Shown: positions 45,371-55,046, numbered from the stretch's first letter. The stretch is 64,000 nt of DNA from DASSNR01 sp036278935 (GCA_036278935.1 DASUKA010000025.1:1-64000), one strand, 5' to 3'. Program-made: numbers and translations. The notes: generated from the sequence alone by a model not told the origin.

Positions 45371-48300
45371 CCATCGAGCAGCTCGTTCTGCGTGAGCGGC
45401 GTTGGCTGCGCATCGCGGTGGTGCTGTGCGGCGTAGCGCTGGCGCTTGCCGTAGCAGCGGTGATTGTTGCCGTGAGCGCGGTGGCACTGGGCCATTCGCG
45501 CTGGATCACGCATCCCTCCGCGCCGCTGCTTGCCTGGGTGGTGGCAGTGGTGCTGGTGGTGGCAGTGCTCTGGTGGACGAGCCGGCTCATGCGTCGCGCC
45601 GCGTCGCGCCCGGCGCTGGCAGTGGAGATCGAGCGCGAGCGCGCGCTGCGCGCCGGCGCGCTGCGCGGGGCGCTGGAAGTGGCACACACCGGCGCACTGG
45701 GCCGCCGGGGCGCGGAGGAGGTGAGCAGGCGGCTGACCTCGGTGCAAGGGATGCTCGCGCCGGCGCTCCAGCGGCGGGCCTGGCGACGCGGACTCCTGGC
45801 GGCATTGGGCGCCGGAGCCGCGGTGGTGCTGCTCGCCGCCGCGCGCCGGATCGCTCCGGATGGATGGCGAGCCATGCGGCATCCCGTAGGCGTGCTGACG
45901 GGGAGCGCGCTGCCCCCGCTCACCATCGTCGATGTGCCGCGCTTCGTGCTGCGCGGAGAGCAATTGCGTATCCAGGTCCGCGCGCCGGAGCGGAGGGAGG
46001 TGACACTGCATGTGCGGACCACCGGCGCGCCGTGGTCGGCGCGCGCCCTTGCGGTACGAGCCGGCACCGCGACCACCGTGCTCGGCCCGGTCGACGCGGA
46101 TGTGATACTGGTGGCGGCCGATGGTCGGACGACGAGCGACACGGCGGTCGTGCGCGTGACCGATCGCCCCTTCGTGGGCGACGTCTCCATTCAGGCGACG
46201 TATCCGGCCTACCTGCACCGCGCGTCCGAGACGATCTCCGCCGGTCAACCGGTACGGGTGCCGCGCGGCACGGCGCTCGGCATCACGGGGCGCGCATCCG
46301 TGGCGCTCACGCGCATCGCGCTGCTGCGCGGTGAGGATACGCTGGATCTCTCGCCGTCGGGCAACGCCTTTGCCGGTCGCCTGGATGCCTCGACCAGTGG
46401 ACGCTGGCGCTGGGCTGCAACGGGGTCCCGTGGACCGATTCCCGACGTGCCGGCCCCGCTGGAGCTCGACGTGGTTCCCGATTCGGCCCCCACGGTGGAC
46501 ATTCTCGCGCCCGAGGGGGATACGACCACGCTCACGGCCGAGCAGCTCACCCTCAGAATGGCGGCGAGCGACGACCATGGTCTCCGGACGGTATTGCTGC
46601 GGAGCTGGCGGACCCTGGCCGACGGACGCACGATGCCGGCGATGGTGCAGCGGCTCGCCTCCCCGAAATCGCCGCAGTGGAGCGGCGAAACGGAGCTGGA
46701 TGTGGGCGCCCGCTCGCTCCAGCCGGGCGATGTGCTGCACCTGGCGGTGATCGCCACCGACAACTCGCCATGGCGCCAGAGCGCCTCCAGCCGGGAGATC
46801 GTGGTCCGGCTGCCGTCGCTCGCCGAGCAGCGGGAGATGGCGCGGAGCATGGCGGATTCCACCGTGGCGCATGCTGCCGCGGCGGCTGCCGCCGAGCACG
46901 ATCTGGAGGAGCGCACGGAGGCCGCGGCTCGCTCGCGCTCGGATCGGCGTGTGAGCGGGGGTGCAGACAGCAGAAACGACGGCGGGCGCAACACGCAGCA
47001 GCACTCGATGTCATACCAGTCGGCCGAGCAGGCCCGTGCACTCGCGAAACAGCAGCAGGCCTTGCAGCAACAGGTGCACTCGCTGCAGCAGGATGCGCAG
47101 CGGCTTCAGCGCCAGCTGCAGGCCGCGGGTGCAATGGACAGCACGCTGCGCCAGCAGCTGCAGCAGGCGCAGTCGCTGCTGCAGAAGGCGCTGACGCCCG
47201 AGTTGCAGCAACAGCTCGAGGCGTTGCGCAAGGCATCGCAGCAGCTGTCCGGAGAGGACGCGCGCGCCGCGTTGCAACGGCTCACGCAGTCGCAGCAGCA
47301 ACTCCGCGAGGCACTGGAGCGTAGCGCGCAGATGCTCAAGCGCGCCGCCATGGAGGGGACCATGCAGACGCTCCGCGACGACGCGCGCGAGATCGCCTCG
47401 CAGGAGCACCGGATGTCGGATTCCCTCTCGCGGGGTCGGGGCGACAGCTCGGCGGCGCGAAAGGCCGGCGATCTCAGCGACCGCTCGCGCACGCTGGCGC
47501 AGCGCATCCAGCAGACGGCCAAGGAGCTGCAGCAGCAACACGCGCAGGCGGGCCCCAAGCAGTTGCAGTCGGCCGCGCAGCAGGCCGAGAAATCCGCCAA
47601 CACGATGCAACAGGCGACGCAGGGAAGCGACTCCGCGGGGCAGTCGAGCGCGCAGGGAAACAAGGGCAGCGACTCCGCGAAGCAGTCTGGCACGCAGGGA
47701 AGCATGCGCAACCAGAGCGCTGCTGCCCGTGACGCCGCTCAGCAGAGTCAGAGTGCGGCTGCGCGCAACGGCGCCCAGCAGAGTCAGAGCACCGCGGCCC
47801 GCAACGCGGCCCAGCAGATGGATCAGGCCGCGCAGCAGCTGAGCAATGCACGCCAGTCGCAGATCCAGGAGTGGAAGAATCAGCTCACCGGGAATCTGGA
47901 TCGCTCCATTCAGGAGACGCTGCAGCTGGCGCGACAGCAGCGCCAGCTTGCCCAGCGCGCGCGCAGCGGCAAGCAGGATCCTGCACTCCGCGGCGACCAG
48001 AGCGCGGTGCAACAGGGAATCAACAAGGTTGGGGAGCGGCTGGAACAGGCGTCCCGCCAATCGGCCAATGTCTCCTCGCAATCGCGGACTGCGGTGGGGC
48101 AGGCGCGGCAGCGGGTGCAGGACGCCACCCAGCAGGTGGCCGACTCCAAGGGGCGCGGATCGCCGCAGACCGCGCAGGCCATGGACGACGCCGCGCAGGC
48201 GCTGACCAAAGCAGCCGCCGAGCTGGTGAAGGATCGCACGCGCGTGGGGCAGGGACAATCGGCGTCCGGTCTGTCGGACCTGCTGAAGCGGATGCAGGCG

Positions 48301-48801
48301 GCCGCCCAGAAGCAGGGCTCGCTCAATTCGCAATCCGCCAGCCTGCTCCCCATCCCCGGAGGCCAGCCCAGCCCGCAGATGATCGCGCGGGCCCGTGCAC
48401 TCGCGGAGCGGCAGCGCGCCCTGGCCAAACAACTCGACAACACGCAGGCCGGTGGGGCGGCCGCGCGTGCCAATGAGCTGGCGAAGGAGATGCGGCAGAT
48501 CGCGTCGAAGCTGGAGAGCGGACACGTCGACCAGACGCTGCTCGACCGCCAGCAGCGCCTGTTCCACCGCCTGCTCGATTCCGGGCTCTCGCTGGAAAAG
48601 AACGAGCGGGAGGACACCGGTCAGCGCGAGGGGGAGACGGCCACCGGACGCGAAGGGGTGATAACGCCCGGCTCGACGGTCACGAGCCGGAAGACCATGC
48701 GCTTCCAGCCGCCGGACTGGAAGGATCTGCGTGGGTTGAGCGCCGATGAACGGCGCGCGGTCATGGAATACTTCAAGCGAATCAATGCGGAGCGTCCATA
48801 G
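45367..48801 (+). CDS. DUF4175-family membrane protein with a very long Gln-rich coiled coil
   Basis: 1144 residues. Hydrophobic segments at about 15-41, 53-72 and 137-158. An extracytoplasmic region (about 190-500) has Ig-like strand patterns (VQATYPAYLHRASETISAGQ is typical of DUF4175). From about 535 to 960 there is a long, Gln-, Ala- and Ser-rich region (for example QQLQQAQSLLQKALTPELQQ, and SAQGNKGSDSAKQSGTQGSM), mostly predicted as coiled coil with low-complexity parts. It ends in a short basic helix. Start GTG 45367 overlaps DUF4159. The TPR gene overlaps its 3' end. A periplasmic scaffold is likely. Confidence 0.75.
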   Translation: MTIEQLVLRERRWLRIAVVLCGVALALAVAAVIVAVSAVALGHSRWITHPSAPLLAWVVAVVLVVAVLWWTSRLMRRAASRPALAVEIERERALRAGALRGALEVAHTGALGRRGAEEVSRRLTSVQGMLAPALQRRAWRRGLLAALGAGAAVVLLAAARRIAPDGWRAMRHPVGVLTGSALPPLTIVDVPRFVLRGEQLRIQVRAPERREVTLHVRTTGAPWSARALAVRAGTATTVLGPVDADVILVAADGRTTSDTAVVRVTDRPFVGDVSIQATYPAYLHRASETISAGQPVRVPRGTALGITGRASVALTRIALLRGEDTLDLSPSGNAFAGRLDASTSGRWRWAATGSRGPIPDVPAPLELDVVPDSAPTVDILAPEGDTTTLTAEQLTLRMAASDDHGLRTVLLRSWRTLADGRTMPAMVQRLASPKSPQWSGETELDVGARSLQPGDVLHLAVIATDNSPWRQSASSREIVVRLPSLAEQREMARSMADSTVAHAAAAAAAEHDLEERTEAAARSRSDRRVSGGADSRNDGGRNTQQHSMSYQSAEQARALAKQQQALQQQVHSLQQDAQRLQRQLQAAGAMDSTLRQQLQQAQSLLQKALTPELQQQLEALRKASQQLSGEDARAALQRLTQSQQQLREALERSAQMLKRAAMEGTMQTLRDDAREIASQEHRMSDSLSRGRGDSSAARKAGDLSDRSRTLAQRIQQTAKELQQQHAQAGPKQLQSAAQQAEKSANTMQQATQGSDSAGQSSAQGNKGSDSAKQSGTQGSMRNQSAAARDAAQQSQSAAARNGAQQSQSTAARNAAQQMDQAAQQLSNARQSQIQEWKNQLTGNLDRSIQETLQLARQQRQLAQRARSGKQDPALRGDQSAVQQGINKVGERLEQASRQSANVSSQSRTAVGQARQRVQDATQQVADSKGRGSPQTAQAMDDAAQALTKAAAELVKDRTRVGQGQSASGLSDLLKRMQAAAQKQGSLNSQSASLLPIPGGQPSPQMIARARALAERQRALAKQLDNTQAGGAAARANELAKEMRQIASKLESGHVDQTLLDRQQRLFHRLLDSGLSLEKNEREDTGQREGETATGREGVITPGSTVTSRKTMRFQPPDWKDLRGLSADERRAVMEYFKRINAERP

Positions 48802-50497
48802 GGCGGCGATGGCCGCCATACTGTTCCTCGGCGCGGTCATCCCGCAGATACCGGCGCGAGCCCAATCGTTCGGCGGGCCGGGATACATGCGCGCGCTCGA
48901 CCTTGAGCAGCAGGAGAAATTTCCCGCTGCAGCCGCGGCGTATCGCGCGGTGCTGGCGCACGATCCCACATCGCTGCCCGGGCTGCTGGGTCTCGAACGG
49001 GTGTACGCCCAACTCGGCCGCGCCGATTCGCTACTGCCGATTGTCAATGCGGCCATCGCACGGCAGCCGCACGTCGCCGCCATTCGCACGATCAAGCTCC
49101 GGACTCTGAACTCGCTGGGGCGCGAAGACGAGGTGCGCGCCAGCTTCGCTCGGTGGTGCGCCGAGTGGCCGGGCGATCCTCAGCCCTACGAGGAATACGC
49201 CAAGCTCCTGCTGCAAGACGGCCGCACGCTGAAGGCCGACAGCGTGCTGCGGCAGGGCCAAGCCACCCTGGGAAGCGACCGCGCCTTTCAGTACGAGATC
49301 GCGCAGGTTCGGGCATCCACGGGGCAGTGGGCGCAGTCCGCTGCCGCGTGGCGTCGCGCCGTGACCGACAACAGCTACCTGGACCAGGCGGCGGTCTTCT
49401 CTCTCTCCGCGGTTTCCGAGGCGGCGCGTCCCCAGGTCCGCGCGATTCTGGCCGCCCCACCCATAACTGCCGGTGCGCGGCGAATCCTGGCCGCACTCGA
49501 GCTCGGTTGGGGCTCGCCCCAACAAGCGTGGCTGGCCCTCAAGGATCTTCCGCCGGACAGCAGCGCCGTAGCCGCCTGGCTGAGCTTTGCGGGGCGCGCC
49601 GAGGAAGTGCAGTCGTGGCTGACCGCGCGCGATGCGCTCATGCTCGTGCTCGCACACAAACACGATGCATCGGTAGCCACACGCGCCGCCACGGATGCGC
49701 TCTCGGGAGGGGACGCGGAATCCGCCGTGGCGCTGGCGGGGCGCGCGGAACCCGGTATGGACTCCGCGGAGGCCGCGAGCACTGTGCTGCCAGTGCACCT
49801 GCGAGCGCTGAGCACGCTCGGCCGCCCACAGGACGCCACGCGCCTGCTGAACGCGTACGCTCCGTACGCGAAAGGTGCTCAGAGCGGGCGGCTGATGCAG
49901 GACGTGGCCTGGGGATGGATTCGCGTGGGGAAGATGGCGGAGGCAAAGGCGCTCCTCGAGCGCGCGCATCTGGGGCCGGCGGGCGAGATGGACGGATGGA
50001 TCGCCCTGTACCAGGGGGATCTCGTCACCGCGCGGAAGCACCTCACGGCACAGGACGAGTCGGCATCGCCGCAGCTTGTCCTCGCGCTCTCCCTGCTGCA
50101 ACGCACCACTGCGGACAGTGCGCCGGAGGTCGGGCAGGCCTTTCTCGCGATGGCGCGTGGCGACACCGCGGCGGCAGCCGCCGCGTTCCAGCAGGCCGCG
50201 AAGCAGGTGCCCGACGCTGCCACGCTGCTGCTCGCCACCGCCGCGGAGCTCTATAACGGGCGCCACGATCCGCATGCCCAGGAAATCTGGGAATCCATCG
50301 TTGTGCATCACCCCGATGCCCCGGAGGCCCCGGAGGCCGAGCTCGGGTGGGCCCGCGCGCTTCAGCGCGCCGGGGACCGCACCGAAGCGGTACAGCGGCT
50401 CGAGCACCTGATTCTCACCTACCCGCAGAGCGCGCTCGTGCCGCAGGCCCGTCGCGAGTTGGAGAGGCTGCAGGGCGCCATTCCTTCCACGTCCTGA
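48785..50497 (+). CDS. Secreted TPR-repeat protein
   Basis: 570 residues with a signal peptide (AAMAAILFLGAVIPQIPARAQ) and repeated 34-residue helix-turn-helix units across the whole length (for example MRALDLEQQEKFPAAAAAYRAVLAHDPTS, and AELGWARALQRAGDRTEAVQRLEHLILTYPQSA at the end). TPR arrays bind partner proteins, so this is probably a periplasmic scaffold working with the DUF4175 protein, whose 3' end it overlaps by 17 bases. ATG 48785 is chosen since upstream ATGs lie within the DUF4175 coding region. Confidence 0.8.
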   Translation: MRSVHRAAMAAILFLGAVIPQIPARAQSFGGPGYMRALDLEQQEKFPAAAAAYRAVLAHDPTSLPGLLGLERVYAQLGRADSLLPIVNAAIARQPHVAAIRTIKLRTLNSLGREDEVRASFARWCAEWPGDPQPYEEYAKLLLQDGRTLKADSVLRQGQATLGSDRAFQYEIAQVRASTGQWAQSAAAWRRAVTDNSYLDQAAVFSLSAVSEAARPQVRAILAAPPITAGARRILAALELGWGSPQQAWLALKDLPPDSSAVAAWLSFAGRAEEVQSWLTARDALMLVLAHKHDASVATRAATDALSGGDAESAVALAGRAEPGMDSAEAASTVLPVHLRALSTLGRPQDATRLLNAYAPYAKGAQSGRLMQDVAWGWIRVGKMAEAKALLERAHLGPAGEMDGWIALYQGDLVTARKHLTAQDESASPQLVLALSLLQRTTADSAPEVGQAFLAMARGDTAAAAAAFQQAAKQVPDAATLLLATAAELYNGRHDPHAQEIWESIVVHHPDAPEAPEAELGWARALQRAGDRTEAVQRLEHLILTYPQSALVPQARRELERLQGAIPSTS

Positions 50498-50524
50498 CGG
50501 CGCGCGATCGCGCTACATTACACC

Positions 50525-51787
50525 ATGCCCCTTCGGCAAATCTTCGCTATTGCCCTGATGCTGCTCACGCCCGTGCTCGCGCGCGCGCAGCATCTGCTTG
50601 TACCCATGGACGACGATCAGACGAATCACCTGAAAGCGTACGGGCTCACCTACAACGCGCTCAAGGATGGCGCGAAGGCCGAGTGGCTGCTGAACTATCG
50701 GGGCGGCTCCTTTCTGCTCCCCGATACGCCTGAGCTGCGGCGCCGCGCGGGCCTTGCGGGCATCACGATCCAGCCCGTGGATGATGCTGCCCTGGCCAGC
50801 ATTCGCAGCACCATTGCGGCTGGGAACATGGACGAAGTGCCGCTGGAGAAAGCACCGAAGATCGCCGTGTACACGCCGCCCAACGCCCCGCCCTGGGACG
50901 ATGCGGTGACGCTCGCGCTGCAGTATGCGGGCATCCCGTACACCGCGATCTGGGACGAGCAGGTGGAGCATGGCGATCTCTCCAAGTTCGATTGGTTGCA
51001 CCTGCACCACGAGGATTTCACCGGTCAGCTCAACAAGTTCTACATTGCGTATCGCGGCGCCCCCTGGTTCGAGCAGCTCGAGGCGCAGAATCTGGCGATG
51101 GCAAAGAAGCTCGGCTTCCCCAACATTCCCGCGCTCAAGAAGGACGTGGCGGAGCACATCCGCGAGTACGTGCAGAAGGGCGGCTTCCTCTTCGCCATGT
51201 GCGGCGCCACGGAGACGCTCGACCTCGCGCTCGCTGGGCACGACGTGGACATCGCGGGCATCTTTGCGGACGGGACCCCCATGGATCGGAACGCCGATGC
51301 GCAGATGGACTGGTCCCGCGCCCTTGCCTTCCAGGGCGCGCACCTGGAGCAGTCGCCGTACGTGAATTCCATGAGCGACATCGACGGCCATCAGGTGAAC
51401 GTCCCGGGCCACCGGCAGCCGCTCGGCACCTTCACCTTGTTTCAGTTCAGCGCCAAGCTCGACCCGGTGAACACCATGCTCGTGCAGGACCATCGCTCGG
51501 TGATCCCCGACTTCTACGGGGTGACGACAAGCTTCATGCGCAACCGGCTCAAACCCACGGACGTGGTGCTGGCCGACGAGCCGGGCGCTCCCTGGGTGAA
51601 GTACATCCACGGGGATTACGGCAAGGGAAGCTGGACCTTCCTGGGCGGTCACGACCCCGAGGATCCGCAGCACGCCATCGGCAGCCCGCCAACGGATCTT
51701 TCGTTGCACCCGAATTCGCCGGGCTATCGCCTCATCCTCAACAACGTGCTCTTCCCGGCGGCCAAGAAGAAGCCGCTCAAGACGTGA
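50525..51787 (+). CDS. Secreted protein of the 'asparagine synthetase B-like' family
   Basis: 420 residues with a signal peptide (FAIALMLLTPVLARA). Sequence LLVPMDDDQTNHLKAYGLTY and EWLLNYRGGSFLLPDTPELRR is the start of a family in Bacteroidota labelled asparagine synthetase B, though no synthetase domain is visible. The mature part has an amidotransferase-like pattern with HIREYVQKGGFLFAMCGATETLDLAL, where Cys lies at a nucleophile-elbow-like position, and SWTFLGGHDPEDPQHAIG. A secreted synthetase using ATP is implausible, so the label is likely wrong. It is last in the DUF4159 cluster. Confidence 0.72.
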   Translation: MPLRQIFAIALMLLTPVLARAQHLLVPMDDDQTNHLKAYGLTYNALKDGAKAEWLLNYRGGSFLLPDTPELRRRAGLAGITIQPVDDAALASIRSTIAAGNMDEVPLEKAPKIAVYTPPNAPPWDDAVTLALQYAGIPYTAIWDEQVEHGDLSKFDWLHLHHEDFTGQLNKFYIAYRGAPWFEQLEAQNLAMAKKLGFPNIPALKKDVAEHIREYVQKGGFLFAMCGATETLDLALAGHDVDIAGIFADGTPMDRNADAQMDWSRALAFQGAHLEQSPYVNSMSDIDGHQVNVPGHRQPLGTFTLFQFSAKLDPVNTMLVQDHRSVIPDFYGVTTSFMRNRLKPTDVVLADEPGAPWVKYIHGDYGKGSWTFLGGHDPEDPQHAIGSPPTDLSLHPNSPGYRLILNNVLFPAAKKKPLKT

Positions 51788-51789
51788 GT

Positions 51790-51972
51790 AAGCCGGAGAG
51801 GAGAGGGGAGAGAGAAGAGAGGCGGGGGAGTGGGTCAGCGAGTCGGCAGGTCAGTGAGTCAGAAACGGCTTGCACACGCACTGTCCTCTTCCCTGGGGGC
51901 TATTCCGCATCCCATAACCCGCAACCCGCGAGTCACAACTCACTACCCACCTCCCGCCTCTCTCCTTCCGCC
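51790..51972. repeat. Modular intergenic palindrome: A-C-core-B'-A'
   Basis: Module A purines about 51796-51824, module C (GTGGGTCAGCGAGTCGGCAG, about 51829-51862), core from AAACGGC at 51864 to GGGGGCTATTCCGC near 51907, module B' (ACCCGCAACCCGCGAGTCAC to about 51948) and A' pyrimidines to about 51970. The inner arms C and B' are not complementary, so only the outer A/A' stem and core can pair. It begins 8 bases after the stop of the AsnB-like gene. Confidence 0.75.
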
Positions 51973-51981
51973 GCTGCGGCC

Positions 51982-54432
51982 ATGCGTGCGGCGATCGTGC
52001 TGGCCGGGGGACGGGAAGTGTGCTTTGTGGCTTCGGTTGATGAGTCGGGCGTCATCCAGACGGCGCGCGTGGTGGCACGCGGCACGGTGCAGAGCGTTCT
52101 GGCGCTCCCGGGGGTGGCGGCGCGCGGGGAGATGCTGGTGCACAATCACCCGTCCGGCCTCCTGGAGGCGTCGGATGCGGATCTCGACATTGCCGCCCGG
52201 CTCCACGATGCCGGCATTGGCTTCGGCATCATCGACAACAAGGCGCGCGAGCTGTACGTGGTGGTGGAAATCCCGCGGGCGAGCGATGAGCAGCGCATCG
52301 ATCCGTGCGACGTGGCGGATACGCTGGGGCCCGGCGGGCCCATCGCGTCATACCTGCCGCAGTACGAGGACCGTCCTAGCCAGCGCTCCATGGCGGAGGC
52401 GATTGCCCGCCTGTACAACGGACGCGGTATTGCGCTGTTCGAGGCTAGCACAGGCGTGGGCAAATCGCTCGGCTACCTTGTGCCAGCGCTACGCTGGGCC
52501 GCCGCGAACGGCGAGCGCACCATCGTGTCGACCAATACCATCAACCTGCAGGAGCAGTTGGTTGGCCGCGATCTTCCCTTTCTGCAGCGCGCGCTCGGTG
52601 ATCAGCCGGTTCGCTTCGCGCTGCTCAAGGGATGGCGGAATTATCTCTGCCGTCACCGTCTGGAGCAGGCTACCACCGCGCCGGGGTTGTTCGACGACGG
52701 CATGGCCGCCGAGCTGGACCAGTTGCGTGACTGGGCCGAGCGCACGCGCGATGGATCGCTGAGTGATCTGGCCACACCACCGCGGCCGGACGTGTGGGAC
52801 GAGGTGGCCGCCGAGCCCGACCTCTGCGGCCGCCTCAGGTGCGCGCACTTCGACCGATGCTTTCTCTTTGCCGCTCGGCGAAACGCCGCGGATGCGGACG
52901 TAGTGGTGGTGAACCATCACCTCTTGCTCTCCGATCTGGCTGTGCGGCGGGTGCAGCAGAACTGGGGCGACGCCGCCGTGCTTCCGGCATATCGGCGCCT
53001 GATTGTCGACGAGGGGCATCACCTGGAAGACGCGGCCGCCTCGCACCTGGGCAGCACCGTCACGCGCCGCGGGCTGCAGCGCGTGCTCGGCCGGATGGAT
53101 CGACGAGGGAAGGGGTTGCTCCACGTTCTCGTTGGCCGGCTGGCCGAGCACGATGATCTGCTCAGCGTGGCGAGCCTGGATTTGGTGCACGCCCGGCTCG
53201 TGCCGTCCGTGCGTGCGGCGCTCGACAAGGGGGCGGTCGTCTTCGATCTGCTCGACAGCCTGGTGTACGACGCCGGTATGCCGGTGCTGCGACTGACCGA
53301 CGAGTTTCGTGAGCATCGCGTCTGGGCGGCGGGGCTGGATGTGGCGCTCACCGATCTGCTGCGCGAGATCGCACTGCTGCACGAAGGCTTGGGGCTGGTG
53401 CGGGAGCGCCTGGAGACGGATGCGGGCCGGTACGAGGCGCTCGCGCCATTGCTGCAAGAGATGCAGGGCGTGGCGCGGCGTCTCGCGGGGATGGGGGATG
53501 GGCTGATGCGCGCGCTACGCCCGCCGCTCGATTCGGAGCCGCTGGTGCGATGGATCGAGGTGCGCGGTCGCGAGCGCAACATTGCCGCGACCGCGGTGCC
53601 GCTCGATATCGCGCCGATCCTGCGCGACGATCTCTTCCGTCGCGTGCATACCGCCGTCGTCACGAGCGCCACGCTGGCGAGCAACGACCGCTTCACCTTT
53701 CTCGCCGGCCGCCTGGGGCTCACCGAACCGGACGTCGAGCCTGCCACGGCCATCTTCCCGTCGCCCTTCTTCTACCACGAGCAGGCGCTGCTGGCGATGC
53801 CGACCGATGTGCCGGCGCCGAACGTGGATGCAGCCGGCCACTTCCGCGCGGTGGAGCGTGTGGTCATGGAGATGGCGGACGCGTCGGATGGCGGGCTGTT
53901 CGTACTGTTCACGAGCCACCGCGATGTGCGCGCCATGGCGGCGACGCTGCGCGAGCGCGGGGTGGAGGGACGCTGGCCGCTGCTCGTGCACGGCGAGGAC
54001 GCGCGCGACGCTCTGCTCGGGCGCTTTCGCGAGTCGGGGCGCGCCATCCTGCTCGGCACGGCCTCCTTCTGGGAGGGTGTGGATGTGGCGGGACGGGCGC
54101 TGCGCGGGCTCGTGCTCGCCCGGCTGCCCTTTCGTGTGCCGAGCGAGCCGCTCACGGCGGCACACTGTGAAGCGATCGAGCAGAACGGCGGCGATGCCTT
54201 TACCGAGTTCATGCTGCCGCACGCCGCGTTACGGCTCAAGCAAGGGGTTGGCCGATTGATTCGCCGCACAACCGATCGAGGCGTGATCGTGCTGTGCGAT
54301 CCACGCGTGCTGACCAAACCATACGGTCAGGTGCTGCTGGACGCGTTGCCGCCTGCCCGGCGCCTCATCAGCACGTGGCAGCAGCTCCGCGTACAGATAA
54401 CAGCATTCTACGAGGAGGAAGATGACGCATGA
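51982..54432 (+). CDS. dinG: DinG/XPD-type Fe-S helicase with an N-terminal JAMM domain
   Basis: 816 residues. Residues about 1-100 form a RadC-like JAMM domain with the complete signature H54-x-H56-x7-S64-x2-D67 (MLVHNHPSGLLEASDADLD). Then a superfamily 2 helicase follows: Walker A ASTGVGKS at 155-162, four cysteines C223, C282, C287 and C293 in the places of the XPD/DinG iron-sulfur cluster, and DEGH at 343-346. C-terminal motifs include SFWEGVDVAGRALRG and the arginine-rich motif QGVGRLIRRTTDRG. DinG unwinds R-loops and other DNA structures. A JAMM domain on DinG is unusual. ATG 51982 is chosen; the frame continues upstream through the repeat without homology. Confidence 0.88.
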   Translation: MRAAIVLAGGREVCFVASVDESGVIQTARVVARGTVQSVLALPGVAARGEMLVHNHPSGLLEASDADLDIAARLHDAGIGFGIIDNKARELYVVVEIPRASDEQRIDPCDVADTLGPGGPIASYLPQYEDRPSQRSMAEAIARLYNGRGIALFEASTGVGKSLGYLVPALRWAAANGERTIVSTNTINLQEQLVGRDLPFLQRALGDQPVRFALLKGWRNYLCRHRLEQATTAPGLFDDGMAAELDQLRDWAERTRDGSLSDLATPPRPDVWDEVAAEPDLCGRLRCAHFDRCFLFAARRNAADADVVVVNHHLLLSDLAVRRVQQNWGDAAVLPAYRRLIVDEGHHLEDAAASHLGSTVTRRGLQRVLGRMDRRGKGLLHVLVGRLAEHDDLLSVASLDLVHARLVPSVRAALDKGAVVFDLLDSLVYDAGMPVLRLTDEFREHRVWAAGLDVALTDLLREIALLHEGLGLVRERLETDAGRYEALAPLLQEMQGVARRLAGMGDGLMRALRPPLDSEPLVRWIEVRGRERNIAATAVPLDIAPILRDDLFRRVHTAVVTSATLASNDRFTFLAGRLGLTEPDVEPATAIFPSPFFYHEQALLAMPTDVPAPNVDAAGHFRAVERVVMEMADASDGGLFVLFTSHRDVRAMAATLRERGVEGRWPLLVHGEDARDALLGRFRESGRAILLGTASFWEGVDVAGRALRGLVLARLPFRVPSEPLTAAHCEAIEQNGGDAFTEFMLPHAALRLKQGVGRLIRRTTDRGVIVLCDPRVLTKPYGQVLLDALPPARRLISTWQQLRVQITAFYEEEDDA

Positions 54433-55046
54433 AGCGTCCAGGCAAGATCGTCTGTGTTGGACGGAACTATCGCGAGCACGCCAAAGAGCTCGGCAACGAG
54501 GTGCCCACGGAACCGCTGCTCTTTCTCAAGCCACCGTCGAGCATCATCCGTGATGGGGAGTCGATCGTTCTCCCGGCCATCTCGCGGCAGGTGGACTACG
54601 AGGGAGAGATCGGTGTGGTGGTGGGAAGCACGCTCCGGCGGGGCTCCAGGGAGGAGGCGCGGAGCGCCGTCGGCGGGATCGTCGCGCTGAACGATGTGAC
54701 AGCGCGTGATCTTCAGCGCCGTGACGGCCAGTGGACGCGCGCCAAGGGGTTCGACACGTTCTGCCCGGTAGGCGAGCCGAGCACGGCTCTTGCGGCGGAC
54801 CTCTCGGCGCTTGAGGTCATCACGCGCGTGAATGGCGAGGAGCGGCAACGGGCCAGCGCCAGCGATATGGTGTTCGCCATCGACGAGCTGCTCTCGTACA
54901 TTTCGCAGATCATGGTCCTGGAACCCGGCGATCTGGTGGCGACTGGTACGCCGTCCGGGGTCGGTCCGCTCGCACCCGGCGATTTGGTCGAAGTGGAGGT
55001 TCCCGGTGTGAGCCGGGTGTGCACGCCGGTCGAGCGGTCTCAATGA
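54429..55046 (+). CDS. Fumarylacetoacetate hydrolase family protein
   Basis: 205 residues: KIVCVGRNYREHAKELGNE, metal-binding EGEIGVVVG (Glu-x-Glu), VALNDVTARDLQRRDGQWTRAKGFDTFCPVG (Asp ligand, Lys) and DLVATGTPSGVGPL. This is the short FAH form seen in oxaloacetate decarboxylase/acylpyruvase enzymes. Metal ligands and the catalytic Glu/His are present (YREH). It overlaps the helicase by ATGA, although the two have no evident functional link. Substrate not known. Confidence 0.9.
   Translation: MKRPGKIVCVGRNYREHAKELGNEVPTEPLLFLKPPSSIIRDGESIVLPAISRQVDYEGEIGVVVGSTLRRGSREEARSAVGGIVALNDVTARDLQRRDGQWTRAKGFDTFCPVGEPSTALAADLSALEVITRVNGEERQRASASDMVFAIDELLSYISQIMVLEPGDLVATGTPSGVGPLAPGDLVEVEVPGVSRVCTPVERSQ

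Noticed and set aside
47011..49095. A 694-residue open frame antisense to the DUF4175 gene
   Set aside because: It mirrors the low-complexity Gln/Ser-rich coding of the sense gene. GC-rich DNA keeps antisense frames open. No domain pattern.
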